From Flavobacteriales bacterium (lineage in GTDB: Bacteria > Bacteroidota > Bacteroidia > Flavobacteriales > Flavobacteriaceae): DNA of 64,000 nucleotides. The stretch is taken from positions 1 through 64,000 of the forward strand of contig JADHRQ010000001.1 in assembly GCA_016777325.1 (NCBI GenBank). Reading direction: 5' to 3'. Position 1 is the stretch's first letter; the number at the start of each line of letters is the position of its first letter. A model generated the notes under the pieces. It was not told the DNA's origin, did not search any database, and was given only the letters and a program-made list of their open reading frames with translations. Positions 36,333 to 45,331 of this stretch are shown here, piece by piece. Made by a program: the position numbers and the translations under genes.

Positions 36333-37021
36333 TGAATCTATTTTATTCAAATTTTAATAATGATGATAAATTAATTACTATTAATCAAACTGATAGTAAA
36401 CATATAACTAGGTCGTTTAGGAAAAAGATTGGAGATATTATCAAAATCACAAATGGAAGAGGATCAATTTGTGAAGCAAAAATACTAGAAGAAGGTAAAA
36501 ATATTAAGGTTGGAATTAAACAAATTCTAAATTACAAACGTGAGAAACTATCAATTCACATTGCAATTTCTCCATTAAAGAATAGCTCAAGGTTTGAATG
36601 GTTTGTTGAAAAAGCAACTGAGCTAGGGATTAATGAAATAACTCCAATTATTACGGAATTCACCGAGAAAAAAAAAGTTAATATTGAAAGATTAGAGAGA
36701 ATAATCATCAGTTCAATGAAACAATCTAATCAATGCTACAAACCTATTATAAATGATGTAGAAGACTATCTAAGTTTTATTTCAAAGAATAATGATGAAA
36801 AGATTATGGCAAACATGAAAACAGAAAATCAATTAAAAAAAGATTTTATAAAGAGCGATAATATATGCTTAATGATAGGACCTGAAGGAGGATTTTCGGA
36901 TAGAGAAATTGTTCATGCTTTAGAAAGTAATGTCAAAGAAATTACTTTAGGAAAAAATAGATTAAGAACAGAGACAGCTGCAATTTATTCTATATCTGTA
37001 ATAAAGTCATTTACTAATTAA
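36332..37021 (+). CDS. rsmE: 16S rRNA (uracil1498-N3)-methyltransferase RsmE
   Basis: This is a 229-residue SPOUT methyltransferase acting on 30S subunits. The N-terminal PUA-like region contains HITRSFRKKIGD. The centre has EKATELGINEITPI, and the knot contains LMIGPEGGFSDREI and LGKNRLRTETAA, the SAM-binding signature. It starts on the last base of tsaD. Its end overlaps the convergent asparaginase-like gene by 8 bp. Confidence 0.96.
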   Translation: MNLFYSNFNNDDKLITINQTDSKHITRSFRKKIGDIIKITNGRGSICEAKILEEGKNIKVGIKQILNYKREKLSIHIAISPLKNSSRFEWFVEKATELGINEITPIITEFTEKKKVNIERLERIIISSMKQSNQCYKPIINDVEDYLSFISKNNDEKIMANMKTENQLKKDFIKSDNICLMIGPEGGFSDREIVHALESNVKEITLGKNRLRTETAAIYSISVIKSFTN

Positions 37022-37496
37022 TTGTTTCAAAAACATTTTTTTCTAAATTCTTTCTAACATTATCTGGATTGAATACTTGACCATTTATTACAATATACAC
37101 TCCATTGTTTAAAATTTGAGCAGAAGTCAAAGCTGATCCAACGTTAAAAATAGCATCATTATCAATAAATATTGCAGGTTTTAATGAGCCAGTAAGAACA
37201 ATAGTTTTATCTGTAATTTTTTTTAAGTAAATAGCTGTTTCAACAATAGAATCTGTTCCATGAGTAATCAAAAAATTATTTACATTAGAATTTATTATAT
37301 ACTTTAGAATTACCTCACGATGAATATCAGTCATATCCAGACTGTCAATTCTCATTAAAGATTTAACTTTAAAGGAAATATTCACATTCATTTTATGAAG
37401 CAATTCCTCTACGAAAGGATCTCCAACTTCATATTTGCTTTTTTTATCAAAATAAACTTTATCGATAGTACCTCCAGTTGTTAAAATCTCAAGCAT
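37014..37496 (-). CDS. stand-alone asparaginase N-terminal-domain protein
   Basis: This 160-residue protein corresponds only to the N-terminal domain of type I/II L-asparaginases. It has the first catalytic motif TTGGTIDKVYFD (nucleophile-type Thr in GGTID) and the second motif FLITHGTDSIVETA (Thr-Asp pair), with VLTGSLKP after it. The C-terminal domain of full-length enzymes (about 330 residues) is absent, and no remnant of it follows in any frame. Single-domain proteins of this size are known in marine bacteria, so it is probably an intact gene. Whether it hydrolyses asparagine is unknown. It is last in the sulfatase operon, 6 bp after the nitronate monooxygenase gene. Confidence 0.85.
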   Translation of the reverse strand: MLEILTTGGTIDKVYFDKKSKYEVGDPFVEELLHKMNVNISFKVKSLMRIDSLDMTDIHREVILKYIINSNVNNFLITHGTDSIVETAIYLKKITDKTIVLTGSLKPAIFIDNDAIFNVGSALTSAQILNNGVYIVINGQVFNPDNVRKNLEKNVFETIN

Positions 37497-37502
37497 TATA
37501 TA

Positions 37503-38480
37503 TTAGTAAATATTTTTGCTAAAATCTAAATTGTTTTTCTGTAATTCTATTGACTCTATAAACTCTTTCTTAAGTTTATCAACTAGGTCTTTTGTAGTAG
37601 GATTATCACTAATTGAGCTAACACCATGACCTGCAGACCATATTGTCTTCCATGCTTTAGCTTCAGCTTCTGCCATATCCTTACCAAAATCAATTTTCTT
37701 TGAATCATTCCAAACATCTTCAGTTACACCCATTGCCTCTAGACTAGGTCTTAAGAAATTAGCATGAACACCTGATACAGCGGCAGTATAAACGATATCC
37801 TCTGCTGAAGAATTAATGATCATTTCTTTATATGCCTCTTCAGCCATACTTTCTTTTGTGTTAATAAATCTAGTACCCATATAAGCAATATCTGCACCCA
37901 TTTGAAGAGCAGAAGCTATATCTCTTCCATTAGATATTGATCCTGATAAAATGATTGTTTTCTTAAAGAACTTTTTAATTAGAGAAATCATTGCCATTGG
38001 ATTTTTTAATCCTGAGTGACCACCAGCACCTGCAGTAACCAACACCAGTCCATCAACATTTGCCTCTGCTGCCTTTTCTGCATGTCTTTTTTTAATTATA
38101 TCATGGTATACGAGACCACCATAACTATGAACTGCATTTACTATATCTGGAACAGCTCCTAGTGAAGTAATAATTAAAGGGACTTTATGTTTTACACAAA
38201 TATCTAAATCAGCTTTAATCCTAATATTTGATGGATGAACTATTAGATTAACACCAAAAGGAGCTGGCTTAATCCCTGTCTCTTTTTCATATTTATCTAA
38301 TTCATCTTTAATTTGAATAACCCATTCTTCAAAACCTTCAGAGGTTCTTTGATTTAATGCAGGAAAAGTTCCAACGATACCTTTTTTACAACATTCAATT
38401 ACCAGTTTTGGACCAGATATTAAAAATAGCGGAGCTGCAATTACTGGCATATTAAGTTTATTATAAAAATCTTTATCCAT
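37503..38480 (-). CDS. nitronate monooxygenase / 2-nitropropane dioxygenase family
   Basis: This 325-residue FMN-dependent TIM-barrel oxidises alkyl nitronates such as propionate-3-nitronate. Family signatures are MPVIAAPLFLISGPKLV at the start, VTAGAGGHSGLKNPMAMI, and SGSISNGRDIASALQMGADIAYMGTRF at the phosphate-binding loop. The start at 38480 (MDKDFYNKL) gives an 8-bp overlap with the DUF4442 gene. A longer frame starting at 38543 would overlap it by 71 bp and adds nothing family-like. Confidence 0.93.
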   Translation of the reverse strand: MDKDFYNKLNMPVIAAPLFLISGPKLVIECCKKGIVGTFPALNQRTSEGFEEWVIQIKDELDKYEKETGIKPAPFGVNLIVHPSNIRIKADLDICVKHKVPLIITSLGAVPDIVNAVHSYGGLVYHDIIKKRHAEKAAEANVDGLVLVTAGAGGHSGLKNPMAMISLIKKFFKKTIILSGSISNGRDIASALQMGADIAYMGTRFINTKESMAEEAYKEMIINSSAEDIVYTAAVSGVHANFLRPSLEAMGVTEDVWNDSKKIDFGKDMAEAEAKAWKTIWSAGHGVSSISDNPTTKDLVDKLKKEFIESIELQKNNLDFSKNIY

Positions 38481-38931
38481 TTTTTCTTTTTTTACATGAC
38501 CATTCAAAATCAAATTCAGAGACTTGATCTCCAACTTCATCATATCCTTTAGCCTTAAACCATGCCTTAGATGTAGTCTTTTGAATAGTTAAATTAATTA
38601 ATTGTTTTGCAATTTCACCTTCATCACAGACAAATGTTATTTTGCCAACTGCTTTTTTATAAAAACTTGATTTGTTACTTACAAGTAACATTGAGATATC
38701 AGTATTTGAGTCTTGAATAGATTTTGTTAAAAGCATACCTGTTGTTAGCTCTGCAGCCATTGCCTGAACAGCCCAGAACATAGATCGATAAGGATTTTGA
38801 TTAATCCATTTAAATCTAACTTTGACTTTACATTTATCCTCATCAATTAAGCTAAGTCTTACCCCAGTTAACCATGCAGCAGGAAGCTTAAAAAGCATCC
38901 ATCTATTTATTTTTTTAGGTGTATATTTCAT
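38473..38931 (-). CDS. DUF4442 hotdog-fold thioesterase-like protein
   Basis: This 152-residue protein belongs to the PaaI/DUF4442 group. The N-terminal RWMLFKLPAAWLTGVRL, the central helix region NPYRSMFWAVQAMAAELTTG and the following beta-strands match the hotdog fold; the Glu of AAELTTG sits where thioesterases carry their catalytic acid. It may hydrolyse an acyl-CoA, but no substrate is indicated. It abuts the FGE-like lipoprotein gene and overlaps the nitronate monooxygenase start. Confidence 0.85.
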   Translation of the reverse strand: MKYTPKKINRWMLFKLPAAWLTGVRLSLIDEDKCKVKVRFKWINQNPYRSMFWAVQAMAAELTTGMLLTKSIQDSNTDISMLLVSNKSSFYKKAVGKITFVCDEGEIAKQLINLTIQKTTSKAWFKAKGYDEVGDQVSEFDFEWSCKKRKNG

Positions 38932-39507
38932 TTATTCTGTTAAAATACTAAATCCAATATGAATATTACCCGTTTCTTTATCAACATATAATTCTCTTTC
39001 CTCTTGTGTTCCATGACAAGTATCAATAGAGCAAAAGAGAGAGCCACCAGCTAACCTAACCTGATTAGAATTTTCTGGCTCTGTAATATCCCATACATTA
39101 CCTATGATGTTTACAGATTCAACAGAAGAAATTGGATACATTTTATCTGAGACAATTAACCTATCATCAGAAGATACTAATTCCCAATACTGATCATAAG
39201 TTGGAAGACTAACGCCTGCCCATTTACAATATTCAATTGCATCGTTATAACTAACTTGTGTAACAGGTAAAAAATCTGCAGAAAGATTAATTCCATCAGG
39301 CTTTAACCAATTAGCACCATTTACAATTTTATAATCATAAACATCTTGCTGAACAAATGACCAACCATATTGTTCTGCATTAGTTATATACCCTGTAGCA
39401 TTAATAAATTCTTTAAATTCTTTAACAGAGACTGTTTTAAGGTTGTAGTCTTTTGGAGATGAACATGAAACTAATATAGCTAATAAGAGTAAGTATAATT
39501 TTTTCAT
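38932..39507 (-). CDS. short formylglycine-generating-enzyme-like lipoprotein
   Basis: This 191-residue lipoprotein has a signal ending at Cys15 (LVSCSS). It keeps the core landmarks of the FGE-sulfatase/SUMF1 fold: NATGYITNAEQYGWSF, PVTQVSYNDAIEYCKWAG, LPTYDQYWEL, GNVWDI, RLAGGSLFC and a final HIGFSI. Cys159 and Cys164 have the CxxxxC spacing of the copper-binding active-site pair of aerobic FGE. The usual first 60-100 residues (with the GGxFxMGS start) are missing and replaced by the signal peptide. It lies 1 bp downstream of a Cys-type sulfatase gene, so it may oxidise that enzyme's Cys to formylglycine, outside the cytoplasm. Gliding-motility GldJ/GldK-type non-enzymatic relatives are the alternative, but those lack the Cys pair. 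Confidence 0.82.
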   Translation of the reverse strand: MKKLYLLLLAILVSCSSPKDYNLKTVSVKEFKEFINATGYITNAEQYGWSFVQQDVYDYKIVNGANWLKPDGINLSADFLPVTQVSYNDAIEYCKWAGVSLPTYDQYWELVSSDDRLIVSDKMYPISSVESVNIIGNVWDITEPENSNQVRLAGGSLFCSIDTCHGTQEERELYVDKETGNIHIGFSILTE

Positions 39508-39508
39508 A

Positions 39509-41137
39509 TTAATTATATATAAAGCTTTTATCTAATTCCTCTGAGTCTTTATATTTAACTCTCATATCTATTAGTTCATTTGTTAATTTTACAACAACAT
39601 CCTTATAATTAGGATCATTATAAACATTATTCATTTCATTTGGATCGTTTATACGATCATATAATTCCCATTCATCAACATCATAATAAAAGTGAGTAAG
39701 CTTATATTCTTTATTAACAATACCATAATGTCTTTTTGCCATGTGTACTGATGGATACTCATAGTAATGATAATATACTGCCTCCCTGTCCCATTGATCA
39801 GAATTTCCTTTTAATAATGGTATAAGACTTTCACCTTGCATATCTGCAGGTGCTTGAATCATTGCAGCCTCTAAAAAAGTTTGAGCAAAATCAAGATTTT
39901 GAACCATTTCATCATTTGTTGTTCCAGGTTTAATTTGATTAGGCCATTTAATCATTAGTGGTGTTTTGAAAGACTCATCATAAATAAACCTCTTATCAAA
40001 CCATCCATGCTCACCTAAATAGAAACCTTGATCTGAAGTATAAATAACAATAGTATTTTCATCTAACCCTGACTCTTCTAGAAAATCTAAAACTCTACCA
40101 ACATTATCATCAACAGATGAAATTGTTGCTAAATAGTCTTGCATATATCGTTGAAATTTCCACTGCATTTTCTCCTTATCATTCATATTTGGCCAATTTG
40201 TTTCAAAATCTTTACTGATTTTATCTAATGTGATATCATATTTTTTCTTTTGCTCCTTATTGGCTCTACCATAACGGTTATTAAAAGAATTAGAGCTAGG
40301 TTCAAAGAAAGTACCGTCACCCCTAGCATAAACAATTTTTGGCTCAACATTTTCCATGTTTTCAAAAACTGAAGGCCTAACCTTACTGTCTTGCATATAC
40401 TGCATGTGTGTTAAAAGATTCATCTCTGCAGTTTTAGCGGCAGTACCCCTTCCAGAATAATCATCAAATAAGGTTTCTGGTTCTGGAAATTCCTTATCAT
40501 AAAACTCGGCAAACTTTTCTGGACTTGGCCACCATGCTCTATGGGGAGCTTTATGAAGGTAGAAAGTCAAAAAGGGTTTGTCTTTATCTCTTTTATTTTT
40601 AAACCAATTTAAAGTTAAATCAGTTATTACATCCGTTACATATCCTGTTATTATAGTATCCTTATCCTTTCCTAAAAATCTAGGATTAATATAGTCTCCC
40701 TGACCTGGAAGTATTTGAAAATCATCAATTCCTTTTGGATTATTTCCAAAATGCAGTTTACCAAACATTGCTGTTTGATATCCAGCTTCTTTAAATAATT
40801 GAGGAAAAGTCATTTGAGAATCATCAAATTTTGCAATGTTATCTATTTTTCCATTAATATGGCTGTGTTTGCCAGTTAGTATAACAGCTCTTGAAGGTGC
40901 ACATATTGAATTTGTTACAGATGCATTTGTAAATAACATCCCTTCATCAGCTATTCTATCAATGTTAGGAGTTTGAATCAACCTGCTATCATATGCGCTT
41001 ATTGCTTGATAAGCATGATCATCAGACATGATAAATAATATATTCGGTTTTGTACTGGTGTCTATATCACTAGTACATCTTAAAATAAAAAAGGCAACAA
41101 AAAATAAAAGTGGGATTATATGGCTAAAAAATTTCAT
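39509..41137 (-). CDS. type I sulfatase with CAPSR formylglycine motif
   Basis: This protein of about 542 residues hydrolyses sulfate esters. After an N-terminal hydrophobic signal, possibly a lipoprotein signal ending at RC, the metal-binding PNILFIMSDDHAYQA, the modification motif ICAPSRAVILTGKH (Cys about 79) and LHKAPHRAWWPSP are visible. A calcium-binding VIYTSDQGFYLGEHGWFDKR lies near residue 370. The HKAPHRxWxP segment resembles glycan exo-sulfatases of the S1_11-type group acting on GlcNAc-6-sulfate, but that subfamily call is by eye. Start ATG 41137 (MKFFSH) was chosen; ATG 41146 is equally possible. It leads the operon with the FGE-like gene; sulfated marine polysaccharides are the likely target. 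Confidence 0.92.
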   Translation of the reverse strand: MKFFSHIIPLLFFVAFFILRCTSDIDTSTKPNILFIMSDDHAYQAISAYDSRLIQTPNIDRIADEGMLFTNASVTNSICAPSRAVILTGKHSHINGKIDNIAKFDDSQMTFPQLFKEAGYQTAMFGKLHFGNNPKGIDDFQILPGQGDYINPRFLGKDKDTIITGYVTDVITDLTLNWFKNKRDKDKPFLTFYLHKAPHRAWWPSPEKFAEFYDKEFPEPETLFDDYSGRGTAAKTAEMNLLTHMQYMQDSKVRPSVFENMENVEPKIVYARGDGTFFEPSSNSFNNRYGRANKEQKKKYDITLDKISKDFETNWPNMNDKEKMQWKFQRYMQDYLATISSVDDNVGRVLDFLEESGLDENTIVIYTSDQGFYLGEHGWFDKRFIYDESFKTPLMIKWPNQIKPGTTNDEMVQNLDFAQTFLEAAMIQAPADMQGESLIPLLKGNSDQWDREAVYYHYYEYPSVHMAKRHYGIVNKEYKLTHFYYDVDEWELYDRINDPNEMNNVYNDPNYKDVVVKLTNELIDMRVKYKDSEELDKSFIYN

Positions 41138-41202
41138 GTTTCTCATTACTTTATATACAAGAATCAAAACAAGAATCCTTAATTTTAAATAATTAAAAAT
41201 AG

Positions 41203-41276
41203 TGATCGCGATAGGATTCGAACCTATGACCGTCTGGTTAGAAACCAGATGCTCTATCCAGCTGAGCTACGCGACC
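41203..41276 (-). tRNA. tRNA-Arg (anticodon UCU)
   Basis: The minus strand folds into a full cloverleaf of 74 nt: acceptor GGTCGCG pairing with CGCGATC (one G-U), D-arm, anticodon arm with loop TTTCTAA giving anticodon TCT, and the T-loop with GGTTCGAATCC. Discriminator A; CCA is not encoded. It reads AGA, a common Arg codon in this AT-rich genome. Confidence 0.96.
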
Positions 41277-41285
41277 TTTTTACTG

Positions 41286-41369
41286 CGGAGAGACAGGGAT
41301 TCGAACCCTGGCGACGTTTACACGTCGACAGATTAGCAATCTGCTCCATTACCACTCTGGCACCTCTCC
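41286..41369 (-). tRNA. tRNA-Ser (anticodon GCU)
   Basis: An 84-nt class II tRNA on the minus strand. Acceptor GGAGAGG pairs with TCTCTCC, the anticodon loop TTGCTAA gives GCT, a long variable arm (CGACG...CGTCG) is present, and the T-loop is GGGTTCGAATCCC. Discriminator G, as expected for tRNA-Ser. It lies 9 bp upstream of tRNA-Arg, so both are probably cut from one transcript. Confidence 0.96.
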
Positions 41370-41418
41370 AAAAAGATTTTACAAATTTAGATAAAAAAAT
41401 GACCTGAAAAAGAAATAT

Positions 41419-42651
41419 TTAATCTTGTTGCTCTAAAAGATTTTTCATTTCCATATAACCAATATTATCTCCAATGGTTCCGTAGATATTCATAAGAGTT
41501 CTAATAGCTTCAATATTATTATCAATAGATATAAGATCTTTTAAAATAGGAATACATTGTTTATAAAGATTTTCTCTTAATTCCTTAAGTTCATCATATT
41601 TTATATTATCAGATCTTGAAGTTCCCAAACTATTCATCTGAGATACTATTTCTTGTTCACCCTCTAGAATCAAAGCAACTAAGTTTAAATAACTGTTTTC
41701 ATTATTTGGATCTAACTCTATAGATTTTTCATAATATGAAATTGCATCATCTTTTTCTCCAAGATCAGCACTAACAACACCTAAATTATAATAAAGAATA
41801 GCATTGTTTGGATCTTTTTCAATAGCTTCAGCCATTGAAACCTTAAAAGCTTCTTTATTGCCAAGCTCAAAATAAATATTTGCAGCAGTCATTATTAAGC
41901 CTACATCATCAGGATTAGATGATCTTGCAGCTTCAATTGCAGCTAATGCTTTATCATTTTGACCTAGTTCTTTGTAGATCAGAGCAATATTTTTAACTAT
42001 TTCCGGAAATTTTGAATCTGTCTCCTCTTCTCTAGGATTTTCGTAATCTTTTGATTTTTGTATTAAATTAAATTCTGTTTCGGAATTTATCTCAATTTCA
42101 TCTCCAGATGAGACCTCAGTAATGAAAAATTTTGTTTCAATACCTTCATACTTGATATCCCTTAATAGCTCATAATAGTTAAGTGCTAAAGGATAATCAA
42201 GAGAATTAACAGCAGAGGAAGCAGCATAATATAAATATTCTTGATTTGTTTCAATATTTAAATCATAAACCATTTTAAGTTTTTTAGCTGCACTACTAAA
42301 ATTTTTAGTTTCATTATCACCTACTGCACTAGTTATGATAGCAGTTTCAAGTTTTCGAATCTCAGGATTTAAAATTTGATCAGTAATGCCCAAGTTTTTT
42401 GACATATCGAATGCTTTCATAGCCAACTCAAAATCTTCCATAGAAGTGTGAATTTTTCCATAAAGTAACATAGCTTGAGATTTGATTTTTTCATCACTTG
42501 AATCAAAAAGATCTTTTGCTGAGTCTAATAAATCAATAGCAGATGAATATTCACCAGACATAAAAAACTTATTTGCGTTTCTTAGTTCCTTATTTTGTGC
42601 TGATGAAAAAAAGACCGTGAATAATAAAGTAAGTAGTATTAGTTTTTTCAT
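41419..42651 (-). CDS. TPR-repeat secreted protein
   Basis: This 410-residue protein has a signal peptide (LTLLFTVFFSSAQ) and several tetratricopeptide repeats. The clearest are near 215-250 (NIALIYKELGQNDKALAAIEAARSSNPDD by position) and near 285-320, where YYNLGVVSADLGEKDDAISY precedes ELDPNN. TPR arrays form protein-binding superhelices; the partner is unknown. It starts 11 bp after gyrA on the same strand, the usual flavobacterial arrangement, and precedes the two tRNA genes. Confidence 0.88.
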   Translation of the reverse strand: MKKLILLTLLFTVFFSSAQNKELRNANKFFMSGEYSSAIDLLDSAKDLFDSSDEKIKSQAMLLYGKIHTSMEDFELAMKAFDMSKNLGITDQILNPEIRKLETAIITSAVGDNETKNFSSAAKKLKMVYDLNIETNQEYLYYAASSAVNSLDYPLALNYYELLRDIKYEGIETKFFITEVSSGDEIEINSETEFNLIQKSKDYENPREEETDSKFPEIVKNIALIYKELGQNDKALAAIEAARSSNPDDVGLIMTAANIYFELGNKEAFKVSMAEAIEKDPNNAILYYNLGVVSADLGEKDDAISYYEKSIELDPNNENSYLNLVALILEGEQEIVSQMNSLGTSRSDNIKYDELKELRENLYKQCIPILKDLISIDNNIEAIRTLMNIYGTIGDNIGYMEMKNLLEQQD

Positions 42652-42662
42652 ATTTCAGTTAG

Positions 42663-45149
42663 CTAAATAGTATCTCCTGTAAATTCAATTTCGTTAACGT
42701 CTTCTATATCATCCTCATCTTTCATTACTTTAGCAACAGCAGCAATGCTATCACCGTCTTTGAGACTTATAACTTTTACACCTTGAGTTGCTCTTCCCAT
42801 TACCCTAAGATCTTCAACCTGCATTCTAATAGCAATACCCGATTTATTAATAATCATTAAGTCATCATTATCAGAGACACTTTTCAATGACACTAATTTA
42901 CCAGTTTTTTCTGTTATAGATATAGTTTTAACACCTTTACCACCTCTATTAGTTATTCTGTAGTCTTCAAGAGATGATCTTTTACCGAAGCCATTTTCAG
43001 AAACAACCAATATGTTAGCATCCATATCATTGACAGAAATCATTCCAACAACCTCGTCTTTTTTATCTTTTAATCTAATACCTCTTACACCAGAAGCATT
43101 TCTACCCATTGGTCTAGTTTTGCTTTCTTCAAATCTGATTGCTTTTCCTGATTGAACAGCTAGCATAATATGACTATTTCCATTAGTCAGCTTAGCTTCC
43201 AGCAGTTCATCTCCATCTTTTATTGTAATAGCATTAATACCATTAGATCTAGGTCTTGAATATTGTTCCAAAGAGGTTTTCTTTACTTGACCCATTTTTG
43301 TTGCCATAATTACATAATTACTATTTACATAATCTTCATCCTTAAGATCTTGCGTACAAATGAAAGCTTTAACCATGTCATCTTGCTCTATGTTAATAAG
43401 GTTTTGAATAGCTCTTCCTTTTGAATTTTTTGAGCCTTCAGGAATTTCATAAACTCTCATCCAAAAACATTTACCTTTTTGGGTAAAAAACAACATATAC
43501 TGATGATTTGTACCAACAAATAAGTCCTCTAAAAAGTCTTCATCTCTCGTTTTTGTTGCTTTTTGACCAACTCCTCCTCTATTTTGAGTTTTATATTCAG
43601 TAAGAGGAGTTCTTTTTATATATCCTGCATGTGATATAGTGATTACAACTTTTTCATCTGGAATAATATCCTCAACTCTAAAGTCACCACCTGCATATTC
43701 AATTACAGATCTTCTCTCATCACCATATTTATCTTTAATAACCGTAAGTTCTTCCTTAATAAGATCCATTCTCATAGACTTACTATCTAATAGTTCTTTA
43801 AAACCTTTAATTACTTTTTGAAGTTCGTCATACTCTTCTCTTAATTTATTTTGTTCCAGCCCCGTTAGCTGTCTTAATCTCATCTCAATTATTGCTTTAG
43901 CTTGAATCTCCGTAAGCTTATATTTTTTTTCAAGCTTTAGTCTTGCATCTTCAGCGTTTGAGGATTTTTTTATCAAATCAATAACATCATCAATATTATC
44001 ACTAGCTATAATTAGTCCTTCTAGAATATGTGCTCTTTGTTCAGCTTTTTTTAGCTCATAGTTTGTTCTTTTCACGACAACATCATGTCTATGATCTACA
44101 AAATGATGAATTAAATCTTTAAGATTTAGAAGCTGAGGTCTTCCGTTTACCAGAGCAACATTGTTAACACTAAATGAAGATTGAAGAGAGGTATACTTAA
44201 AAAGTTTATTTAAAACTATATTTGGAATTGAATCTCTCTTAAGTACGTAAACAATTCTCATTCCATTTCTATCTGACTCATCTCTAATTGTTGAGATTCC
44301 TTCAATCTTTCCATCATTGATTAAATCTGCAGTTTTTTTAATCATATCAGCCTTATTAACCTGATATGGAATTTCAGATACTATTATACATTCTCTGTCG
44401 TTAACATTTTCAATAATAGCTTTTCCTCTCATAACAACCCTTCCCTTACCTGTATGAAAAGCTTCTTTTACTCCATCATAACCATAAATAGTTCCTCCGG
44501 TTGGAAAATCTGGAGCTTTAATATGTTTGATAAGTTCGTCTATTGTAACATCATTATTATCTATGTATTCCATTATCCCATCTATAACTTCAGAAAGATT
44601 ATGAGGAGGCATGTTTGTAGCCATTCCAACTGCAATTCCAGAGGCACCATTTATAATGAGAGCTGGAACTCTAGTAGGTAAAACCGTAGGTTCCATTATA
44701 GTGTCATCAAAATTAAGTTGAAAATCAACAGTCTCTTTATCAATATCAGATAAAAGATCTTCAGATATTTTTTGCATTCTAGCCTCAGTATATCTCATTG
44801 CAGCTGGGCTATCACCATCCACAGATCCAAAGTTACCCTGTCCATCAACTAAATTGTATCTTAGACTCCATTCCTGAGCCATTCTAACCATAGTGTCATA
44901 TACCGAGCTATCACCATGAGGGTGGTATTTACCCATAACATCACCAACAATTCTTGCAGATTTTTTATAAGAAGATGAAGATCTAACCCCCATTTCATTC
45001 ATTCCAAAAAGCACTCTTCTGTGAACTGGTTTAAGTCCATCCCTTACATCTGGCAATGCTCTTGAAACAATTACAGACATCGAATAATCGATGTAAGCTG
45101 ACTTCATTTCATCTTCAATCTTAATTGGAATTAATTTATCTTTTTCCAT
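42663..45149 (-). CDS. gyrA: DNA gyrase subunit A
   Basis: This 828-residue topoisomerase subunit breaks and rejoins DNA to introduce negative supercoils with GyrB. The catalytic Tyr is at residue 120 in AMRYTEARM. The quinolone-resistance region [15 protein letters not shown] has Ser81 and Asp85 at the positions of E. coli Ser83 and Asp87, so no classical resistance change is visible. The C-terminal six-bladed wrapping domain contains the GyrA box QNRGGVG (by position in the family's QRRGGKG). It could be confused with ParC, but the GyrA box and length favour GyrA. Confidence 0.96.
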   Translation of the reverse strand: MEKDKLIPIKIEDEMKSAYIDYSMSVIVSRALPDVRDGLKPVHRRVLFGMNEMGVRSSSSYKKSARIVGDVMGKYHPHGDSSVYDTMVRMAQEWSLRYNLVDGQGNFGSVDGDSPAAMRYTEARMQKISEDLLSDIDKETVDFQLNFDDTIMEPTVLPTRVPALIINGASGIAVGMATNMPPHNLSEVIDGIMEYIDNNDVTIDELIKHIKAPDFPTGGTIYGYDGVKEAFHTGKGRVVMRGKAIIENVNDRECIIVSEIPYQVNKADMIKKTADLINDGKIEGISTIRDESDRNGMRIVYVLKRDSIPNIVLNKLFKYTSLQSSFSVNNVALVNGRPQLLNLKDLIHHFVDHRHDVVVKRTNYELKKAEQRAHILEGLIIASDNIDDVIDLIKKSSNAEDARLKLEKKYKLTEIQAKAIIEMRLRQLTGLEQNKLREEYDELQKVIKGFKELLDSKSMRMDLIKEELTVIKDKYGDERRSVIEYAGGDFRVEDIIPDEKVVITISHAGYIKRTPLTEYKTQNRGGVGQKATKTRDEDFLEDLFVGTNHQYMLFFTQKGKCFWMRVYEIPEGSKNSKGRAIQNLINIEQDDMVKAFICTQDLKDEDYVNSNYVIMATKMGQVKKTSLEQYSRPRSNGINAITIKDGDELLEAKLTNGNSHIMLAVQSGKAIRFEESKTRPMGRNASGVRGIRLKDKKDEVVGMISVNDMDANILVVSENGFGKRSSLEDYRITNRGGKGVKTISITEKTGKLVSLKSVSDNDDLMIINKSGIAIRMQVEDLRVMGRATQGVKVISLKDGDSIAAVAKVMKDEDDIEDVNEIEFTGDTI

Positions 45150-45283
45150 AATATTATATTAATGCTAAAATAATTAATCAATGGTTATTTACATCAAATA
45201 TTTTGTTTTAAAAAAAGAATATTTATTAACATTATTGATTGAAAAGTTTTATCTCAAAATAAATAATTAGTATAATAATTTTC

Positions 45284-45312
45284 TTTGTTTATTTAGTTTA
45301 ATGATATATTTT
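45284..45312 (+). promoter_or_regulatory. possible clpC promoter
   Basis: TTTG (45284-45287) is followed after 17 nt by TATATTTT (45305-45312), one mismatch from TAnnTTTG. It is about 20 bp upstream of the clpC ATG. The rest of the 182-bp gyrA/clpC gap is AT-rich with no other recognisable site and no clear gyrA promoter. Confidence 0.4.
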
Positions 45313-45331
45313 AGACGATAAATATTTGAAA

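Noticed and set aside
38481-38543. Longer nitronate monooxygenase start at 38543
   Set aside because: It would overlap the DUF4442 gene by 71 bp and the added 21 residues have no family match.
42663-45149. Quinolone-resistance change in GyrA
   Set aside because: Ser81 and Asp85 at the two main resistance positions are the sensitive residues.
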